Source of the DNA: Zoroaster sp. YZ-2022
Lineage: Eukaryota > Echinodermata > Asteroidea > Forcipulatida > Zoroasteridae
NCBI GenBank assembly: GCA_029582265.1
Contig: CM055828.1
Location: 4,447,402-4,511,401 of the forward strand
Reading direction: 5' to 3'
DNA length: 64,000 nucleotides
Shown: piece by piece, positions 49,001 to 57,701 of the stretch
Layout of the letters: the number at the start of each line of letters is the position of its first letter
How positions within the stretch are numbered: the first letter of the stretch is position 1
Notes under the pieces: model-generated
What the model was told of the DNA's origin: nothing
The model's database searches: none
What the model saw: the letters and a program-made list of their open reading frames with translations, nothing else
Translations under genes and position numbers: made by a program

Positions 49001-52000
49001 AGTTCAGCGACTATGCAAACACTGTACAGGAATTCAGGCTCCAATCTTCCTGCTGCTTCACCGAGCCAATCATCATGCATCTGGATCATTCTACTTAAGT
49101 TGAGCAGTTCCAAACTCCAGTCCAGCATTTTCCTGACGAGGATCAGAACATATTGAACTAACACTATTTAACTACCCAAATAGCCTGGAGAATCTAGATT
49201 TGATTTAATATGAGCTACCTGAAATATATCACTATTTAGTATATGAATTCCAAGTTGTCTTTGTGTGTATTTTATTAACAGGTACTGGAAAGACCGTCAC
49301 AGGTGCCCATCTTGCTTACTTCTTCACACAAATGAATAAGCAATTGCCTGATTCTGGGAGACCACCGCAGGTTCTTTACTGTGGACCGTCCAACAAGTCG
49401 GTCGATGTTGTTGCTCGTGAGTTGTATTCACCTGTCTCTTAAACCCATTATGCCGTTTCTTCAAAAAGTATCTAAAACATCCAATAAAATATAAATGAAA
49501 AATGAAAAATGAAAAAGAAAAAAGGAGAATAACAGGTCACACAACAGAATGTGACGTTGTCATCCAAGGTTATCCCTTGGGAAAATAGGGTTTCAATCAG
49601 GATAAAAGTATTTCCAAATAAGTCGACCCCGTGAGCATTAATACAATCCCGAAATGGAGACGAAAAATGTAATTCGAAATACTATGTCTTTCATTTTTTT
49701 TGTCTACAGACTACCTGTTAAAGCTCAGTTTGCCAGTCATCCGTGTGTACAATCAGATGATGCAAAGACAGGACTTTCCCGCACCCGGACAGCATGGCTA
49801 CAGCACAAATACGGCTAAGGTGGATGTCAATCTCAAATCCATCTCCTTACATCATCTCATCAGGAAGAAAACGAATCCTTACAGTGAGAAGATCGAAGCA
49901 TTTGATGAAGAATTCAAGACTCCAGGATATAACATTGTTTATGAGGATCAAATTAAGTATAAGAGGGCAGTCCGTGAAGCCGAGGTTGGTTTGAAATATT
50001 ATTTCTCCATACTTATTATCTTTTGGCAAAATTCCCTATATAACAGATTTTGGAAGGTCGTTGTATAGTTCACATTGTCGGGAAATAATATTATCTAGTC
50101 ATTACCATGGAAGTTTTTTGCTAATAAAAACTTAAATGAATTGATATTCCTACTTTTTCTCTGCAAGAAAATGTTATTCCTCTTTCCATTGAAAAATGGA
50201 GTGTTAAAATAGGGAGGGGGAACGCATGCATTGGGAATGTTTTGGTGCATCACCCATGTACCGTTTTGTTTCAGGCTTGGGAACTTAAAAGATACCAGGT
50301 AGTTTTGTGTACATGCAATGAGGCAGGGAGTGTACGCATACAGCACAACGTGAACGCAATCCAATGCATTGTAGACGAGGCTGGCATGTGCAACGAACCA
50401 GAAACGCTGATACCACTCGTACAAACCATGCTGGTGGAGACCACGAAGGTTGGAACCAATCCACGTCAGGTTGTGCTGATTGGAGATCATAAACAGCTCA
50501 GGTAAGTTGACCCCACAAGGAGAGAGGGGACGGGTTTAGGGAGGTCGATACCACTGGTGGGAACCAATCCATGTCAGGTTGTCCTTATTGGAGATCATAA
50601 ACAACTTTAGTAATAAGTTGACTCCTAGGAGAGAGGAGATGGGTATAGGGAGGTCAAACTTCAATGTATGGTAGACGAGGTTGGTATCGAACCAGAAACG
50701 CCGATACCACTGGTGGGAACCAGTCCATGTCACGTTGTCCTGACTGGAGATAAACAGCTCAGGTAAGAAGTTGACCCCAAGGAGAGAGAAAATGGTGAAG
50801 GGAGGGCCAAAGTTTAATGAAATAGGTAGACGATCGTCACTGGTGGAAAACAACCCATGTAGGCCAACATGGTTGGTTAAAGTCCTGAAAAGAACTTTTG
50901 ATTTTAACTCGAAGTTTCGATCAGTGTGCTTTGATCCCCTCATTTGTTTCAAAAGTGTTTCAGAAAATTCCGTCACATGACTCTACTTGTATTTACCATA
51001 ATTTTGTTTTAAAATTCCACCCGCTGTAGTACAGAAGAATTGCAAATACTCAGGGTTGTGTGTTTACATGTAGGTCTCCATGTCCTAGATTATAAATACA
51101 GTACACATATACACTTTCAGTAAACTGTCTGAAATGTCTGTTTACTTCTCTCAAAGACCTATTATACAGGAGAAAACGGCTGTCCAGCTTGGTATGGAAA
51201 TATCATTACTTGAGAAATACAGTGAGAAGGCTCAAATGCTGACCATTCAGTATCGTATGGTGAGTTTACCTAACCCAAATATCAACATAATTATTATAAG
51301 TAAAACTTTGCATGGTGAATAGGATAAGTAAATACTATTTGCGGTGACACTATGTGAAATTCTCAATTGAGTAGTATTTAGTTCTGAAACTCCAGTTCTT
51401 TTCAGAACTAATTACTACTCAATCGAAAATTTCACATGGTGTCACCGCAAATTGTCTTTACTTATAATTATTATAAGGCATCACCCTTGTAGACCAATAT
51501 CATACAAAATGACTTTCCGAAACATGCCGACCTCCCACGGAAACATCCGGCATTGTTTATAGTCACTAAATATAAAAATGATGTACAGTTCGATTCAATA
51601 AGAGTACAAATGCTACGTCAATGAACACGTACTACACGTGCAATGTCCATAGGACGTAACCTAACTCGCAGAAACACAAACTGATTGTATCATGTTGAGC
51701 TGTACAAACCAACAAACCCAAGAAAGAAATATCATCTTCTATATTGATTGCAATGTAAAACCTCCATTTTGTAGCAATAGATGCGCATACAGGTTGGATT
51801 CAATCAAATTAACTCGAAATTTGGCATTTCGAACGTTGATAGACAGCGGCGAAAGCACGAACACTGTATCGCAATTCTGTTGATTGCCACTGACAAACTT
51901 TGCAGAAGTGGGCCAAGTGATCAAACTGCAAATTTGGCCAACGAAGATTACCAAGTGCTGTGTGAAATTTCTCCAGTGCGTTCAACCCGCGTGAATCAGA

Positions 52001-55000
52001 CGCTCCCCAAACTTAGCACACCGTTGGGAATCACCGAAAGTTATGAAGCTATGACGTGATTGCCAACAACACAATTTGCCTAATATGTAGTTCTGCTTAG
52101 AACGGGTGTTACTTCAAATCCCCATTCACATACTTTCTTAAGTTCATATTGACATCATTATTGATTGCATTGGTGGATCCATATACCTCCTTTACATCAC
52201 CGCGCATATAAGTCTACAATACGTTTGTTTGTGTCCTTCCTCATTGTCAGTTCCCTCTTTTGTCAGTGTGACCCTTCCCGCCTTTATCGAGACTCTGGAT
52301 CCGCCACTGATTTTGACAAAATACCAATACAAGGTGTTTGGTTATAGCCAAATGTTTCAAGCTTAAATTAATAGCGTCTTATTTAATCATCACAGCACGC
52401 GTCTATCTGTGCCTTTCCCTCCAATGAGTTCTACGGTGGAAAGTTAAAGACTGCAGACAGTGTGAAGAAACGCTGGCAACATCTCCCCATATGGCCGGGA
52501 GGTCGGGATAATCCTATGGTATTTTGCCACCATGTTGGATCAGAAGAGTCACAGAGTGTGCAGACTGAAGAAGGAAACGAACAGTCAAAGGCAAACCCAC
52601 AGGAAGTCCAGCACGTGGTATGTAATCAGTTAAAATCATCGACTAACCTTCAAAAGACACTATTAATTTAATTAAGCTTATATACGGTAGCTGTTTATGA
52701 ATTCGACATGCAAAACATCTTGACGGAGGAGGTACAACATTGGTTATGTTGGCAAAACTGCTTCTATGAGTATATTCTCTTTGAATCAAATAACCATCCT
52801 GTGGTTATTTGTTAAATATTTATTCGAAACCATAATATATATATCCCATTAAAATGAGCTTCGTGTCAGCTAGGCTTATGGAATATCTCACGCAAAATAT
52901 TTTCAGAAATCCTCAATAAAATATTCGATTGATTCGAGTTAAGACATCCATCATTGCATTGATTCATTATTGGATGTCTACACTTTCCCATCCCAATGAA
53001 TAAGGATGAATTGTATCGTGCTATAAGAATATTCTTACCATGCTCTGATGGTAATATTCCGATTCCACAGGTTCGTATTGCCTCGGTCTTGGTAAATCGG
53101 CTGCATGTGAGACCAGAAGACCTCGTCATTCTTGCGCAGTATCGACTCCAGAAGTCTCAGATTGAAGCAGAGTTTAAGAAAAGAAAAGGACTGGAAAACA
53201 TCAAAGTTAGCACTGTCATTACGAGTCAAGGTATTTCAACAGCAATTTCAAATACACGTAGTATAGTGTTATTCGATTACATTATATTCAGATTCGAATT
53301 TGTATTCAATACATTTCTTAATCTGAAGTATTCATATACTCACTGGCCATAAGTATTGCAACACACACCAAAGTTCAGTTTGGAGAACTGTGTTACAATA
53401 ATTTATTTTATTTTATTTACACTACTTAAGACTTCTTGAAAGTGCCTGTGTTTTGAAGTCAGTGTTCTTTTTTTTACTGTTCTTGCTCGGAAATTATGTA
53501 ATACACGATCGATTAAATCAGATTAAATGATCATCTCACCTGTTACTGTAAAGTGCTCAGTTTTTATCATGTTGCAATACTTTTGGCCAGTGAGTGTATT
53601 AATAAATTTGTACATAGTATGTTCACAGTATAATAATAATAATAATAATAATGTGTGGACTTATATAGCGCACGTATCCACCAACTGAGTGGTGCTCAAG
53701 GCGCATATTATTACCCCTGCTCATAAGGCTCATAAATCATTCCTGAAACCATCTCAGCTACCTGGGGAGTATACAGCTCAATTGCTGCCATTACAGCGCA
53801 TATAGGGCTAATCAACCAACTCTGCCCTCACAGGTACCCATTTAACCCCTGGGTGGAGAGAAGCAATTATGGTTAAGTGTCTTGCTCAAGGACACAAGTG
53901 TCACGGCCGGGATTCGAACTCACATTCTGCTGCTAACACCAGAACTTGAGTCCGGTAAGCTAGACCGCTCGGCCACGACACTCCACATAGTACACTTACA
54001 CGTACACATAGTACAAGTATGTATATACAAATACTTTGAATGTATTCGATCGACAGGTCTGGGCCCAATTTTACAGAGCTACTAAGCAGAAAATATTGCT
54101 TAGTAAATTTATCTGCTAAGCAACATTTAGATGAAAACTAGCCACAAGCAATATACATTACATAACAATTTGGCTGGTAACCAATGTTTGCTAAGCATAA
54201 CTTTTCTCTGCTGAGCATCTTTGTGTTCTTAGCAGCCCTTATGCAACATGAGCTTTGTTTCCAAAATTACAGGCAAGGAGTGGGATTACGTCATCCTGTC
54301 AACAGTCAGGTCACTGCCGAGAGTTGAGATCGATGACCGACCGTCCAAGGCATGGAAGAAACGAAACCTCGGCTTCATAACTGATGAAAATCAGACAAAT
54401 GTCGCCATCACGCGGCCAAAATTGGGTCTTATCATAATCGGTAAATAAACTTTGAATATTATGACCGTAGTCCGGACGTCTACTTATATTCAGTGGATAC
54501 ATCTAAACCTTTGAGACAGGTCTTCGAAGAGATATCCACACCGCAAAAACTGCGGTGTTCAAAACTACACCAATGGTGTTTATATTGTGCAACGCACCCA
54601 ATATAAACACCATGGAATAATACACTTTACCAAGTGCTGGGCCACCTACCCAACAAGAGGGGGCAGGAGAAGTCAACCTCTACTTTCATCTTAATTAAAA
54701 TATTCTTTCAATCGTGTTATCGCCATGCAATCAATGCACCGTTCAGTGTAGAAAATAAAATGTTCTGCCTCCCCCATCTTGGACAAAGGATGAGCCTCAG
54801 ATTCAGATCCAAAAGCAAAATAAATTCTTCATGATGGGTCTTGCCAGCAACGTAGCCAGGACTTTTTCAGTGTGGGGGGGGGGGACGGGGGGGAATTGCT
54901 TTTCAGTGGGGGCCCATGGGGTATGGGTTTTTCCCTTTTCTTTTTCTTTTGTATTATTGGGGCACTATCAGGATTTTTCGTGGGGGCACCTGGGGGGGGG

Positions 55001-55270
55001 GCGGCACTGGAAATTTGGGGGGCACTGGAAATTTAATGGGCACGTGCTCCCCCAGCCGTCCCCCCCCCCGTCGCTACGCCGCTGGGTCTTGCAGAGATAA
55101 GATGATATTCTCTTCAGTCAGAACCTATACACCTGTATCTTTTCCTTTCTTCAGGAAACAAGAACCTTCTTCAGACTCACCTCACATGGCGACATCTGTT
55201 GACACACTACAAGACGAAGAATGCTATCGTTGACGCGGATAACTTCCCCCGTCACAGCACTAGGAATTGA
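28029..55270 (+). CDS. HELZ2: Gene B: HELZ2-like helicase/RNB exonuclease/helicase protein, complete
   Basis: 34 coding exons, 9,405 bases, 3,134 residues; vertebrate HELZ2 is about 2,650. Start ATG 28029-28031 has A at -3 and G at +4, with an in-frame TAA 18 bases upstream. Exons: 28029-28090, 28947-28983, 29628-29746, 31450-31531, 31651-31687, 32069-32202, 33321-33461, 33769-33859, 34023-34182, 34347-34750, then b11-b34 listed below. Domains (residues): TPR-like 88-145; Ser/Lys-rich linker 205-315; Cys/His region from 325 with CCCH C392-C398-C403-H407; C2H2 457-479; CCCH C508-C516-C526-H530; SF1 helicase 1 about 930-1379 (P-loop 970-977); RNB about 1770-2135 with D1794, D1800, D1802, D1803; SF1 helicase 2 about 2620-3100 (P-loop 2663-2671). 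The N-terminal half resembles HELZ, the whole HELZ2. Expected role: ATP-driven RNA unwinding coupled to 3'-5' decay. No frame breaks seen. Splice assignments are by eye; function is inferred from family. Confidence 0.92.
28158..28668 (+). repeat. 22/23-bp G-rich minisatellite in intron 1 of gene B
   Basis: About 23 copies of ggtgcacttgggggacctca with a 23-bp variant (an extra t in cttt) clustered at the 5' side and a gacatagg variant at both ends. GGGG and GGGGG runs in every unit make G-quadruplexes likely on the plus strand. Confidence 0.95.
28785..28926 (+). repeat. ~70-bp tandem duplication before exon b2
   Basis: Two almost identical copies, each including gtttcccgttccccaccgat and catacacccaccatgtaatt, ending about 20 bases before the exon b2 acceptor. 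Confidence 0.9.
28947..28983 (+). CDS. HELZ2: Gene B exon b2
   Basis: 37-base microexon-like exon, [13 protein letters not shown] with the carried bases; acceptor cttccag, donor gtaagt. Its phase (2 in, 0 out) links b1 and b3 exactly. Confidence 0.7.
29336..29430 (+). repeat. 15-bp minisatellite
   Basis: About six copies of tcgatgaccctacgg in the intron between b2 and b3, with drift in the last two units. Confidence 0.93.
29628..29746 (+). CDS. HELZ2: Gene B exon b3
   Basis: [20 protein letters not shown] then [17 protein letters not shown]. Helical N-terminal segment with a DYESA-type start that resembles the first TPR helix of HELZ. Phase 0 in, phase 2 out. Confidence 0.8.
30090..31098 (+). 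repeat. 43-bp minisatellite with higher-order structure
   Basis: About 23 copies of a 43-bp unit (gatatatgtatgtctagtat ... aggtgatattat). A variant pair (gatacatgtatg with attacgataa, then atactactataa) recurs 473 bases apart, exactly 11 units, so a block was duplicated. Located in the intron between b3 and b4. Confidence 0.96.
31104..31363. mobile_element. Long inverted repeat (foldback element)
   Basis: Arms of about 92 bases (31104-31195 and 31269-31363) are near-perfect reverse complements, e.g. gatctgggaaaaccctccac and gtggagggttttcccagatc, with a ~73-base loop. It abuts the 43-bp minisatellite. Confidence 0.9.
31450..31531 (+). CDS. HELZ2: Gene B exon b4: TPR-like helices
   Basis: [20 protein letters not shown] then RSQCANKL. 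The [12 protein letters not shown] stretch is helix A of a TPR. Phase 2 in, phase 0 out. Confidence 0.82.
31651..31687 (+). CDS. HELZ2: Gene B exon b5: TPR-like helices
   Basis: [12 protein letters not shown] plus one base; the short exon supplies the ALED pattern of TPR helix B. Acceptor ttctatag, donor gtaagt. Confidence 0.8.
32069..32202 (+). CDS. HELZ2: Gene B exon b6: end of TPR
   Basis: [20 protein letters not shown] then [31 protein letters not shown] is a textbook TPR junction (AL.xxP.y..A). Donor gtaaga. Confidence 0.88.
33321..33461 (+). CDS. HELZ2: Gene B exon b7
   Basis: [20 protein letters not shown] then [20 protein letters not shown]. 47 codons, phase 0 both sides. Helical continuation after the TPR; no domain recognised. 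Confidence 0.8.
33558..33612 (+). repeat. 11-bp AT minisatellite
   Basis: About five copies of attatcattat in the intron after b7. Confidence 0.85.
33769..33859 (+). CDS. HELZ2: Gene B exon b8
   Basis: [20 protein letters not shown] then [10 protein letters not shown]; basic, probably disordered linker that could include a nuclear localisation signal (KEKRRQVK). Phase 0 in, phase 1 out. Confidence 0.72.
34023..34182 (+). CDS. HELZ2: Gene B exon b9
   Basis: [20 protein letters not shown] then [18 protein letters not shown]; Ser/Lys-rich low-complexity linker. Acceptor ttttgccag, donor gtaagt; phase 1 in, phase 2 out. Confidence 0.72.
34347..34750 (+). CDS. HELZ2: Gene B exon b10: Cys/His-rich region and first CCCH finger
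   Basis: [13 protein letters not shown] with further Cys/His at SHSC and [12 protein letters not shown], then [17 protein letters not shown], a C-x5-C-x4-C-x3-H finger followed by EEVDLWVY. This matches the zinc-binding N-terminus of HELZ2 proteins. Ends phase 1 at gtgagt. Confidence 0.9.
34915..35176 (+). CDS. HELZ2: Gene B exon b11: C2H2 finger
   Basis: [20 protein letters not shown] then TKDHRSK, spacing C-x2-C-x12-H-x5-H, and [20 protein letters not shown]. Ends GA in phase 2 before gtaagt. Counterpart of a1. Confidence 0.92.
35824..36025 (+). CDS. HELZ2: Gene B exon b12: second CCCH finger
   Basis: [20 protein letters not shown] then [18 protein letters not shown]. Uses the cysteine of ECKE from b11 as first ligand. 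Acceptor ctttcaag. Confidence 0.92.
36421..36552 (+). CDS. HELZ2: Gene B exon b13
   Basis: [20 protein letters not shown] then [14 protein letters not shown]; 44 codons, phase 0 both sides. Confidence 0.9.
36787..37014 (+). CDS. HELZ2: Gene B exon b14
   Basis: [20 protein letters not shown] ... [18 protein letters not shown] ... EPYLARKLQ; 76 codons, donor gtgagt. HELZ-family pre-helicase region. Confidence 0.93.
37117..37386. mobile_element. 270-bp TIR element with GTTAA target duplication (copy 1)
   Basis: Ends cgtgggcggatccag and ctggatccgccaatg are inverted repeats, flanked by GTTAA at 37112-37116 and 37387-37391. The interior is G-rich at one end, C/T-rich at the other, with no coding capacity. 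A second copy is at 55965-56247. Intron between b14 and b15. Confidence 0.85.
37571..37845 (+). CDS. HELZ2: Gene B exon b15
   Basis: [20 protein letters not shown] ... [20 protein letters not shown] ... KECNEKIS; phase 0 in, phase 2 out, donor gtaaga. Confidence 0.9.
38121..38316 (+). CDS. HELZ2: Gene B exon b16
   Basis: [20 protein letters not shown] then [20 protein letters not shown]. Joins b15 in frame at the shared lysine; acceptor ttatccaag. Confidence 0.88.
38631..38863 (+). CDS. HELZ2: Gene B exon b17
   Basis: [20 protein letters not shown] then [13 protein letters not shown] and [18 protein letters not shown]. Phase 0 in, phase 2 out. Confidence 0.92.
39614..39829 (+). CDS. HELZ2: Gene B exon b18: helicase 1 Walker A
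   Basis: [20 protein letters not shown] then [21 protein letters not shown]-loop lysine and threonine intact. Acceptor tgtttcag. Confidence 0.95.
39895..40015. repeat. Inverted repeat (foldback)
   Basis: taataattgttggttctgag and gaaccaacaattttattaca form arms around a ctctgatcgtc loop; related by its loop to the MITE family at 51288-51476. Confidence 0.65.
40450..40816 (+). CDS. HELZ2: Gene B exon b19: helicase 1 motifs Ia, II, III
   Basis: [53 protein letters not shown]. Donor is canonical gtaaga, in contrast to the GC donor of a9. Confidence 0.94.
41015..41296 (+). CDS. HELZ2: Gene B exon b20
   Basis: [60 protein letters not shown]; 94 codons. Confidence 0.94.
41456..41566 (+). CDS. HELZ2: Gene B exon b21
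   Basis: [20 protein letters not shown] then [17 protein letters not shown]; 37 codons, phase 0. Confidence 0.93.
42301..42376 (+). CDS. HELZ2: Gene B exon b22
   Basis: [20 protein letters not shown] then VQNIQ; 25 codons plus one base, donor gtaggc as in a12. Confidence 0.92.
42530..42665. mobile_element. MITE fragment, ggtgacaccatg family
   Basis: gcggtgacaccatgtgaaat, gagtagtaattagttctg and cgacgtttcgatcag motifs shared with 51288-51476 and 62395-62540. Confidence 0.6.
43373..43662 (+). CDS. HELZ2: Gene B exon b23: helicase 1 motifs V and VI
   Basis: [60 protein letters not shown]. Donor gtaagt. Confidence 0.95.
43856..47475 (+). CDS. HELZ2: Gene B exon b24: giant exon with RNB exoribonuclease domain
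   Basis: 3,620 bases, 12 fewer than a14, phase 0 in and phase 2 out. [11 protein letters not shown] at the start; [16 protein letters not shown] cold-shock-like; [20 protein letters not shown] with catalytic D1794, D1800, D1802 and D1803; [65 protein letters not shown] enzymes degrade RNA 3' to 5'. The open frame runs on to a TGA at 47528, but the donor gtgggt at 47476 and the matching downstream exon show this is intronic. Confidence 0.95.
47956..48047 (+). CDS. HELZ2: Gene B exon b25
   Basis: [20 protein letters not shown] then [11 protein letters not shown]; same 92-base length and phases as a15 although the sequence has diverged. Confidence 0.8.
48243..48367 (+). repeat. 38-bp tandem repeat
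   Basis: Three copies plus a partial of agagaatagtgttcttgagt ... gggcacaccata. Confidence 0.93.
48650..48799 (+). CDS. HELZ2: Gene B exon b26
   Basis: [49 protein letters not shown]. The intron splits the P-loop as in a16. Confidence 0.94.
49282..49416 (+). CDS. HELZ2: Gene B exon b27: helicase 2 Walker A
   Basis: [20 protein letters not shown] then [14 protein letters not shown]. Only a handful of bases differ from a17. Confidence 0.95.
49710..49984 (+). CDS. HELZ2: Gene B exon b28
   Basis: [20 protein letters not shown] ... [18 protein letters not shown] ... RAVREAE. Ends in phase 0 at gttggt. Confidence 0.92.
50275..50501 (+). CDS. HELZ2: Gene B exon b29: helicase 2 motifs II and III
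   Basis: [67 protein letters not shown]. The [10 protein letters not shown] stretch is absent from gene A. Confidence 0.95.
50540..50775 (+). pseudogene. Decayed tandem copies of the motif II exon (gene B)
   Basis: Two relics: 50545-50612 (3' half only) and 50645-50775, which still reads [18 protein letters not shown] and [10 protein letters not shown] up to a gtaagaag donor but lacks several residues and has no acceptor in the right phase. Parallel to the gene A relics at 16545-16811. Confidence 0.8.
51157..51259 (+). CDS. HELZ2: Gene B exon b30
   Basis: [20 protein letters not shown] then [14 protein letters not shown]; 103 bases, phase 2 in, phase 0 out. Confidence 0.93.
51288..51476. 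mobile_element. Palindromic MITE, ggtgacaccatg family
   Basis: Almost fully palindromic: ataattattataagtaaa and tttgcggtgacactatgtga at the left match ttcacatggtgtcaccgcaa and tttacttataattattat at the right. Other, partial copies are at 42530, 48865, 50875 and 62395. Confidence 0.85.
52396..52617 (+). CDS. HELZ2: Gene B exon b31
   Basis: [47 protein letters not shown]. Donor gtatgt is intact, showing the pre-insertion state of the a21 donor. Confidence 0.93.
53071..53230 (+). CDS. HELZ2: Gene B exon b32
   Basis: [49 protein letters not shown]; phase 0 in, phase 1 out. Confidence 0.93.
53628..53981 (-). mobile_element. tRNA-Leu-derived SINE
   Basis: On the minus strand, 53981-53898 folds like a leucine tRNA: A box tggccgagcggt, a CAA anticodon context (actcaagt), B box gttcgaatccc and near-complementary ends gtgtcgt/gtgacac. 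It is followed by a conserved body and an (att)n tail. It is a SINE head rather than a tRNA gene, since the body and tail match 12203-12536. Confidence 0.88.
54058..54240. mobile_element. Foldback repeat (gggcccaatttt / agcagccct family)
   Basis: Starts gggcccaattttacagagct, has gctaagca blocks on both sides and ggctggtaaccaa internally; the two ends are imperfect inverted repeats. Partial copies at 20510 and 23468. It ends about 30 bases before the b33 acceptor. Confidence 0.7.
54273..54440 (+). CDS. HELZ2: Gene B exon b33: helicase 2 motifs V and VI
   Basis: [40 protein letters not shown]. The serine of ITRSK in gene A is proline here. Donor gtaaat. Confidence 0.95.
55155..55270 (+). CDS. 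HELZ2: Gene B exon b34: terminal exon
   Basis: [37 protein letters not shown], stop TGA 55268-55270. This is the short, probably ancestral C-terminus. Confidence 0.92.
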
Positions 55271-55372
55271 ATAAAAGTGCTTGACAAGTCTACTAATGAA
55301 CATGACAAATAATTCCAGATTAAAGCCATTATATAGGCTACACTAATGGTTACCAAAGTGATCAAAGTTTTA

Positions 55373-55378
55373 AATAAA
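55373..55378 (+). terminator. Candidate polyadenylation signal of gene B
   Basis: AATAAA about 100 bases after the stop. Another AATAAA overlaps the stop codon itself (55270-55275) and is probably too close. Confidence 0.45.
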
Positions 55379-55964
55379 ACTTAGTGTAAATTGATGATGG
55401 TATAAAAAATCATTAAAATATTTTTGCGAGGTGTTTTCATAAATTAGTAAAATAATTTCCCAACTGAAATTATGACTTAATGAGACGAAAATAGAATTAA
55501 AATGACAAATCTGAACGCATATCCACTAATAAACGACTCAATGAAATACGCTGAAACTTTCAGAGGTTAGTTTTTGTAAATCTCTCTCGAATTATTGATG
55601 CATTTGACGAAAAGCATTAACAGACTTTCAGTATTAATCATTATCACTTGACATGTCGCATATCGTAAAGCGATTTTTCAGTAATAATGTTAAATAATGA
55701 TATTGAACAAACAAATATGACAGTTAAGTGTAGTAGCAGTAGTCAAAAGGCTTTAATTTCATATTTTTAAAATTATGCTATAGGCCTACGCATTTATAGA
55801 TTGGTGAAAAGAATGGATAAAAGAACAACGATTTAATGATTAGTCAAAGCGTGGCCATTGGTTGTAGTTGATAGATTATTGAATATTTTCAATACGCCAA
55901 TCCTGATTTGGCCATAGTCTCCGCCCACCAATAAGCAACGCTGTGAAAATTCGGTCAAGGTTCT

Positions 55965-56247
55965 CATGGGCGGATCCAGAACATTTTTTAGGGGGGGCTG
56001 AGAATCAAAAACAAATATTTTTCAGTACTACAAAAATTACAATGAAATAATCAAAGGGAGAGAAAAACAAAGCACACTGTGGGAATGGGAGTGCGTGCGT
56101 TGGCCCCTCCCCTCCCCCTCTCTCTCTCTCTTTTTCTCTTTAAAAAAAATAATATTTTTTAATTTTTTTAATTTATTTATTTTTTTACGATTGTAGGGGG
56201 GGGGGACTACAGCCCCCTTAGCCCCCCCCCCCCTGGATCCGCCAATG
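55965..56247. mobile_element. 283-bp TIR element with GTTCT target duplication (copy 2)
   Basis: Ends catgggcggatccag and ctggatccgccaatg, flanked by GTTCT at 55960-55964 and 56248-56252. Same interior as 37117-37386, differing mainly in homopolymer lengths. Confidence 0.88.
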
Positions 56248-56409
56248 GTTCTGTATAAAAACAAAACGCGTGACTGACATAGTTGCAATTGTCATGGAAA
56301 AGCGTGACCATATCAGTTAGCCTTTTGCCGTTTGATTGACTGGCTGGATAGGTTCATTGTTATTAATTATGAGTAGCCTAAAAAATGAATGACGGTTCGG
56401 CGCCCGATC

Positions 56410-57207
56410 TTCAACACGGTTGTAAGATCATGGAGATGTGGCCATAATAACGGACCGTGCCGAAGACAATAATTATTAATAAGAGATTTATAATAATACA
56501 ATTTTTTTTTGTTATTTTTAAATTGTGAGCATCAGATGCATTCCTACTATAACCGCTAAAACTACAATATATTGGGCCAAACTTAAATATGAAATAATTG
56601 GCAAAAAATTTACGTGATTAATAATTGTCCACAATAATGTCAACCACGTGTGTGAATAACAGTTATTAAAATAAATTATCGGGAGATGGGGGGGGGGGGG
56701 GTGGGGTGGAGATCCCTACTTTTGTTTTACCTTTTTTAAGATGCTTATAAATATATGTTATTATTATATTTGTAGAGAGATATTTTAAAAGAAAACTTAT
56801 TTAAATTAACATTTTCAACACGGTTGTAAGATCATGGAGATGTGACCATAATAACGGACCGTGCCGAAGACAATATTAATAAGAGATTTATAATAATACA
56901 TAATTTTTTTGTTATTTTTAAATTGTGAGCATCAGATGCATTCCTACTATAACCGCAAAAACTACAATATATTGGGCCAAACTTAAATATGAAATAATTG
57001 GCAAAAAATTAACGTGATTAATAATTGTCCACAATAATGTCAACCACGTGTGTGAATAACAGTTAATAAAATAAATTATCGGGAGATGGGGGGGGGGGGG
57101 TGGAGATCCCTACTTTTGTTTTACCTTTTTTAAGATGCTTATAAATATATGTTATTATTATATTTGTAGAGAGATATTTTAAAAGAAAACTTATTTAAAT
57201 TAACATT
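56410..57207 (+). repeat. 404-bp tandem duplication
   Basis: Two adjacent copies (56410-56813 and 56814-57207), each beginning ttcaacacggttgtaagatc and ending aaacttatttaaattaacat, differing by few bases and by poly-G length. Confidence 0.93.
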
Positions 57208-57503
57208 TATACACAGTTTTTTTTTATTTGGATACATATATTTTATACCGAGATATAGCTAAAGTTTGCATATAAGTCCGTTATAATGTGTTTTATTTTG
57301 TGTTAATATTAACATAATTATGTGCTCTGTAGTTGTAGTGGTTTAATAGTTTTTGTTATACATACTTTATACAAAAAGCCATTGTGTCCACTTACAAATT
57401 AAAAAAAAAGACAGGCAACATTTAATAATTTGACCCTTGAATTCATTTACAAGCAAGTCTGTATTAAACTTATTTCATAAATTGTTTCATAAGTTTCGTT
57501 AAG

Positions 57504-57701
57504 GTCACCGGAGGAAGGGAAGCACCACGACCCTCCCTCCCTAGTCTTCGAAGAGGAGACAGCGCCATCTGCCGTCCTTATCCGATCGAACCAATTCGGA
57601 CAAATTTCGAATATCTACCAAGAAACGAACTGCAACAGGGCCGTGAATACATCCCATATTCACAATGGATCAGTGTTGACGATCCAATGTTTCATGACTG
57701 A
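57504..57701 (+). CDS. Candidate terminal exon of an unidentified gene (uncertain)
   Basis: An acceptor-like ttcgttaag is followed by 65 open codons and a TGA: VTGGREAPRPSLPSLRRGDS ... IRTNFEYLPRNELQQGREYI ... DDPMFHD. Composition is much more protein-like and GC-richer than its AT-rich surroundings. No start codon and no partner exon were found nearby. I do not recognise the protein. It could be the last exon of a gene with distant upstream exons, or chance. Confidence 0.3.
   Translation, partial: VTGGREAPRPSLPSLRRGDSAICRPYPIEPIRTNFEYLPRNELQQGREYIPYSQWISVDDPMFHD

Noticed and set aside
53898..53981. Functional tRNA-Leu gene on the minus strand
   Set aside because: It is continuous with a SINE body and (att)n tail shared with another locus, and the acceptor stem has a mismatch.
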